From: Pseudomonadota bacterium
Lineage (GTDB): Bacteria; Myxococcota_A; UBA796; GCA-2862545
Reading direction: 5' to 3'
Length of the DNA: 60,303 nucleotides
Assembly (NCBI GenBank): GCA_005776945.1
Contig: SXOB01000029.1
Span: forward strand, 1 to 60,303
Shown here: piece by piece, positions 57,685 to 60,303 of the stretch
Layout of the letters: the number at the start of each line of letters is the position of its first letter
Numbering within the stretch: the stretch's first letter is position 1
Notes under the pieces: model-generated
The model's database searches: none
Seen by the model: only the letters and a program-made list of their open reading frames with translations
What the model was told of the DNA's origin: nothing
Position numbers and translations under genes: made by a program

Positions 57685-58679
57685 GACCGTCCTCGCACAT
57701 GCTTCACCAGCCAGGCGGCCGCCTCGTCGACGGCCGAGGGCTGCAGGACTTCGCGGACGAAGCCGTCGACCAGCAATTCGCTCGCGGCGGCGTCGGTGAG
57801 GCCCCGGGAGCGAAGGAAGAACCTCGACTCTTCGTCGAGTGCGCCGACGGTCGCGCCGTGGGTGCAGGCGACTTCGTCGCATTGAATGTCGAGGCGGGGT
57901 TCGACGGCCGCAATGGCCCCTTCCCCCAACAACAGGTGGGCGAGATGTTGGCGAGCATCGCAGCCGGGCACCTGCTCGGGTACTCGGACGGACGCCACGA
58001 CGGTGCTGTTGCCGCGCGGGCAAACGACGCCGCGAACGAGGAGGTCCGACACGCTGCGCGCGCCGACATGGTGGGCCTCGACCTGCACGTCGTAGCGCGC
58101 GCCTGGCCCCGCAAGCGCCGCCCAGCGCGTCGCAAAGGTGGCGCGTTCGCCCACGCGTGCCACCACTTCGACCCGGACGTGTCCGGTGCCAAGGCCGGCC
58201 CCATGCCAGCGGACCGTGGCCCCTTTACCGATGTCGGCCTGAACCCGAACGAAGGCCGGGGCCTCCCCCCGGAACACGTCGACGAGATCGACCGTTGCGC
58301 CCGCGGGGACGTCGATGTGGACGACGTCGACTCGCGGACCCTCCAATTGCCGTTCGACGCGGGCGCCATCCGCGGCGACGACGCTGCGGCGGCGCACCGC
58401 CACCGCACCGGGAGTTTCACCGGACGTCGCGAGCCACGCGTTGAGCGCGTCGAAGCCCGGCGACACCGGACCCTCCACGTCGTCCATCCCCGGGGCGGCC
58501 CAGCCGAACGCGGCAAGCGCGTCGAACAGGCGCCGGGGCGCGGAGAGCCGCCACCCTTCGCTCCGCTGGCCCGGCAATCCGACGTCGGCGACCATTGCGC
58601 GGGCAGCCTCGCGCCCAGGAGGCAACGGGCCCGACGGGGAGGGAAGTCCCTCGGGGACGCCGAAACCTCGCGTGTTCAC
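57681..58679 (-). CDS. sufD: SufD scaffold subunit
   Basis: A 332-residue beta-helix protein of the SufBC2D scaffold. The C-terminal part has LDIQCDEVACTHGATVGALDEESRFFLRSRG, the universal SufB/D segment with the conserved histidine, and an all-helical end. It lacks the cluster-binding cysteines of SufB. It is shorter than typical SufD (about 420), with a reduced N-terminal helical region. GTG at 58679 overlaps the sufC stop. Confidence 0.9.
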   Translation of the reverse strand: MNTRGFGVPEGLPSPSGPLPPGREAARAMVADVGLPGQRSEGWRLSAPRRLFDALAAFGWAAPGMDDVEGPVSPGFDALNAWLATSGETPGAVAVRRRSVVAADGARVERQLEGPRVDVVHIDVPAGATVDLVDVFRGEAPAFVRVQADIGKGATVRWHGAGLGTGHVRVEVVARVGERATFATRWAALAGPGARYDVQVEAHHVGARSVSDLLVRGVVCPRGNSTVVASVRVPEQVPGCDARQHLAHLLLGEGAIAAVEPRLDIQCDEVACTHGATVGALDEESRFFLRSRGLTDAAASELLVDGFVREVLQPSAVDEAAAWLVKHVRGRS

Positions 58680-59413
58680 GCCCCGACCCCGGCGTAGCCG
58701 GAAGCCTCGACGCGTTCGGCGAGTTCCCGGGTGCCGCTCTCGGCGATGCGTCCACCGGCCAAGACGTGAACCCGATGGGGTTCGAGCGCGTCCAGCAAGC
58801 GCGTATAGTGCGTGATGACGAGGACGCTGCGGTCCGGCCGCAACGACGCCCGAACCACGCCCGCCAGTGCCCGCAGGGCATCGACATCGAGGCCGGAGTC
58901 CAATTCGTCGAAGACCGCCAAATTGGGGTCGAGCAGCGCGTATTGAAGCACCTCGTTGCGCTTGCGCTCGCCCCCGGAAAAACCCTCGTTCACGGATCGA
59001 TGGATGAGGGCCTCAGGCACGCCGACCGCGGCCGCCGCGCGCCGCATCCGGACGAGGAAGTCCATCGCGTCGACCTCGGGCTCCCCGCGCGCACGGCGCT
59101 GCGCGTTGTAGGCGGCCTTGAGGAAGGTCGAGTTCGGGACGCCCGGAATCTCCACCGGCGCCTGGAAGCCAAGAAACACGCCTTTCCAAGCGCGCTCCTC
59201 GGGCGCGAGCCCCACCAATTCGTCGCCATTCCAGCGGATGGACCCCGAAACTTCGACGGCCGGGTGTCCAGCGATGGCGCGCGCCAACGTCGATTTGCCG
59301 CCACCATTGGGACCCATCACCGCGTGCAACTCGCCGGACGGCACCACGAGGTCCAGCCCGTCGAGGATCGTGCGACCTTCCACCCGGGCGACGAGCCCGC
59401 GAATCTCCAACAT
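58676..59413 (-). CDS. sufC: SufC ATPase
   Basis: A 245-residue ABC-type ATPase of the SUF scaffold. Walker A is GPNGGGKST near residue 33, the signature FSGGERKR, Walker B VFDELDSGLDVDAL, and the H-loop VITHYTRLLD. It drives conformational change of SufB-SufD. ATG at 59413 overlaps the sufB stop (ATGA). Confidence 0.95.
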   Translation of the reverse strand: MLEIRGLVARVEGRTILDGLDLVVPSGELHAVMGPNGGGKSTLARAIAGHPAVEVSGSIRWNGDELVGLAPEERAWKGVFLGFQAPVEIPGVPNSTFLKAAYNAQRRARGEPEVDAMDFLVRMRRAAAAVGVPEALIHRSVNEGFSGGERKRNEVLQYALLDPNLAVFDELDSGLDVDALRALAGVVRASLRPDRSVLVITHYTRLLDALEPHRVHVLAGGRIAESGTRELAERVEASGYAGVGA

Positions 59414-60186
59414 CAGCCCACCGCCCCTTCCAGGCTCACTTCGAGCAACCTGCGCGCTTCGACGGCAAACTCCATCGGAAGCTCCTTGAATACTTCCCGG
59501 CAAAATCCGTGGACCACGAGGGCGACGGCGTCTTCTTCCGTCAACCCGCGCTGCCGGAGCGCAAACAGCTGCTCCTCGGCAATGCGCGTCGTGCTGGCTT
59601 CGTGCTCCACGCGCGCGGCCGGGTGGCGCACGTCGATGGTGGGGAGCGTCGTCGCCGTGCAGCGGTTGCCAAGCAACAGCGAATCGCATCGCGTGTGGTT
59701 CCGCGCCCCCGCCGCACCCGGCATCATCTTGACGAGTCCTCGGTAGGTTTGACGGCCTCGGCCCGCCGAAATCCCCTTGCTCACGATCGTCGAGCGCGTG
59801 TTTCGGCCGATATGCACCATTTTCGTGCCCGTGTCCGCTTGCTGACGGTGGTGCGAAAGGGCGACGGAGTAGAACTCGCCCACGCTGCCGTCGCCCTTGA
59901 GCACGCAACTCGGGTACTTCCACGTCACCGCCGATCCCGTCTCGACCTGGGTCCACGAGATGCGGCTACCCTTTCCTTCACACAGCCCGCGCTTCGTGAC
60001 GAAATTCAGAATTCCGCCGTTGCCCTCGACATCGCCAGGATACCAGTTCTGGACCGTCGCGTACTTGATGACGGCACCCTCATGGGCCACGAGCTCGACG
60101 ACTGCGGCGTGGAGCTGCTGTTCTTTGCGTACCGGAGCCGTGCACCCCTCGAGGTAGCTCACGGTCGCGCCCTCGTCGGCGATATC
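59413..60186 (-). CDS. sufB: SufB scaffold subunit, C-terminal part only
   Basis: About 257 residues of the SufB C-terminal half: [67 protein letters not shown] and [22 protein letters not shown] are all conserved. Full SufB proteins have about 470 residues. Upstream of the IADEG segment the similarity stops at about 60186. Relatives there read an RTLIIADEG-type strand, but this sequence does not continue it and reads better on the plus strand. The gene is therefore interrupted or falsely joined here. Confidence 0.88.
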   Translation of the reverse strand, partial: DIADEGATVSYLEGCTAPVRKEQQLHAAVVELVAHEGAVIKYATVQNWYPGDVEGNGGILNFVTKRGLCEGKGSRISWTQVETGSAVTWKYPSCVLKGDGSVGEFYSVALSHHRQQADTGTKMVHIGRNTRSTIVSKGISAGRGRQTYRGLVKMMPGAAGARNHTRCDSLLLGNRCTATTLPTIDVRHPAARVEHEASTTRIAEEQLFALRQRGLTEEDAVALVVHGFCREVFKELPMEFAVEARRLLEVSLEGAVG

Positions 60187-60303
60187 GACGAGGAGACCGT
60201 GCGCGTCGCCGTCGACGGCGGGCCGCCGACCCGCCTGGGCGGCCCGCTCGACGTCACCTCCGGCTATCACCTCCTGGTCGTCACCGCCCCGCGCAAGAGC
60301 CCC
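60181..60303 (+). CDS. Fragment of a different gene beyond the sufB breakpoint
   Basis: On the plus strand this 41-codon stretch reads with almost all third positions G or C. It translates to a plausible strand-rich sequence ([30 protein letters not shown]) reminiscent of a PEGA-like repeat. The minus frame that should hold sufB has many A or T third positions and no SufB motifs. The frame is open to the window edge. It marks the far side of a junction at CGATATCG (60180-60187). Confidence 0.4.

Noticed and set aside
60150..60270. GTG at 60270 as the true start of sufB
   Set aside because: It would give a protein of 285 residues lacking the N-terminal half, and the residues between it and the IADEG segment do not resemble SufB.
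1..60303. tRNA, rRNA, CRISPR, insertion sequence or prophage
   Set aside because: No TTCGA-type tRNA arm in context, no repeated spacer array, no transposase or integrase motifs and no terminal inverted repeats were found by eye.

Overview
The window is a gene-dense, very GC-rich bacterial chromosome segment of about 60 kb with roughly 60 protein genes, short intergenic gaps, many GTG and TTG starts, and many stop/start overlaps of the ATGA, GTGA or TTGA type. No rRNA, tRNA, CRISPR array, insertion sequence, integrase or phage gene was seen. The content suggests a Gram-negative with a complex envelope: a Ton system with an outer-membrane receptor, many lipoproteins, c-di-GMP proteins, a Ser/Thr-kinase relic, a lipoprotein with calcium-binding repeats, and secreted START-like proteins. 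A Myxococcota-like (former deltaproteobacterial) lineage fits best. This is inference from gene content only.

Layout. 1-4 kb: end of a queuosine-precursor transporter, then a coupled binding-protein/permease/ATPase importer of the iron(III) type. 4-9.5 kb: two PLP aminotransferases flanking a eukaryotic-type glutamine synthetase, a GT87-like membrane glycosyltransferase and a PilZ protein. 9.5-13.1 kb: exonuclease III, a short RluA-type pseudouridine synthase, a membrane-anchored SRPBCC protein and a secreted protein. 13.1-23.3 kb: an OmpR-type response regulator divergent from an eight-gene Ton cluster (beta-helix lipoprotein, DUF3450, TtpC-like ExbB, ExbB, ExbD, TonB, TPR, 1012-residue TonB-dependent receptor). 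Their shared promoter region carries in-phase CACAA repeats. 23.3-30.8 kb: receiver protein, hemB, MBL lipoprotein, lepB, Nudix, several unknowns and an aldehyde-dehydrogenase fold whose two catalytic residues are both replaced.

30.9-34.5 kb: a reverse-transsulfuration operon (cystathionine beta-synthase and gamma-lyase) coupled to a GT4 glycosyltransferase. 34.5-39.1 kb: a kinase relic, an HDOD-GGDEF protein, ApaG, a PhnA-like zinc protein, a secreted START-like protein and a metallophosphoesterase with an inserted membrane segment. 39.4-42.8 kb: a minus-strand run of SDR, lipoprotein, 7Fe ferredoxin, endonuclease III and a redoxin-like lipoprotein with calcium-binding repeats. 42.9-49.1 kb: an unknown 517-residue protein, an active/inactive M16 peptidase pair, and two tandem paralogues of an unrecognised membrane-anchored coiled-coil family that shares four identically spaced cysteines. 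49-53.2 kb: an AlkD-like protein running through its expected stop into an AraC-type remnant, a heparinase II/III protein and ATP sulfurylase. 53.3-60.2 kb: hrpB, then the sufBCDSU operon with a VOC gene downstream.

The strongest leads for something undescribed are the M16 pair plus tandem cysteine coiled-coil proteins, the aldehyde-dehydrogenase pseudoenzyme, and the regulator/Ton cluster with its repeat array. Within the last 123 bases sufB homology stops abruptly and plus-strand coding begins. That looks like a rearrangement or an assembly chimera and should be resolved before sufB is interpreted.
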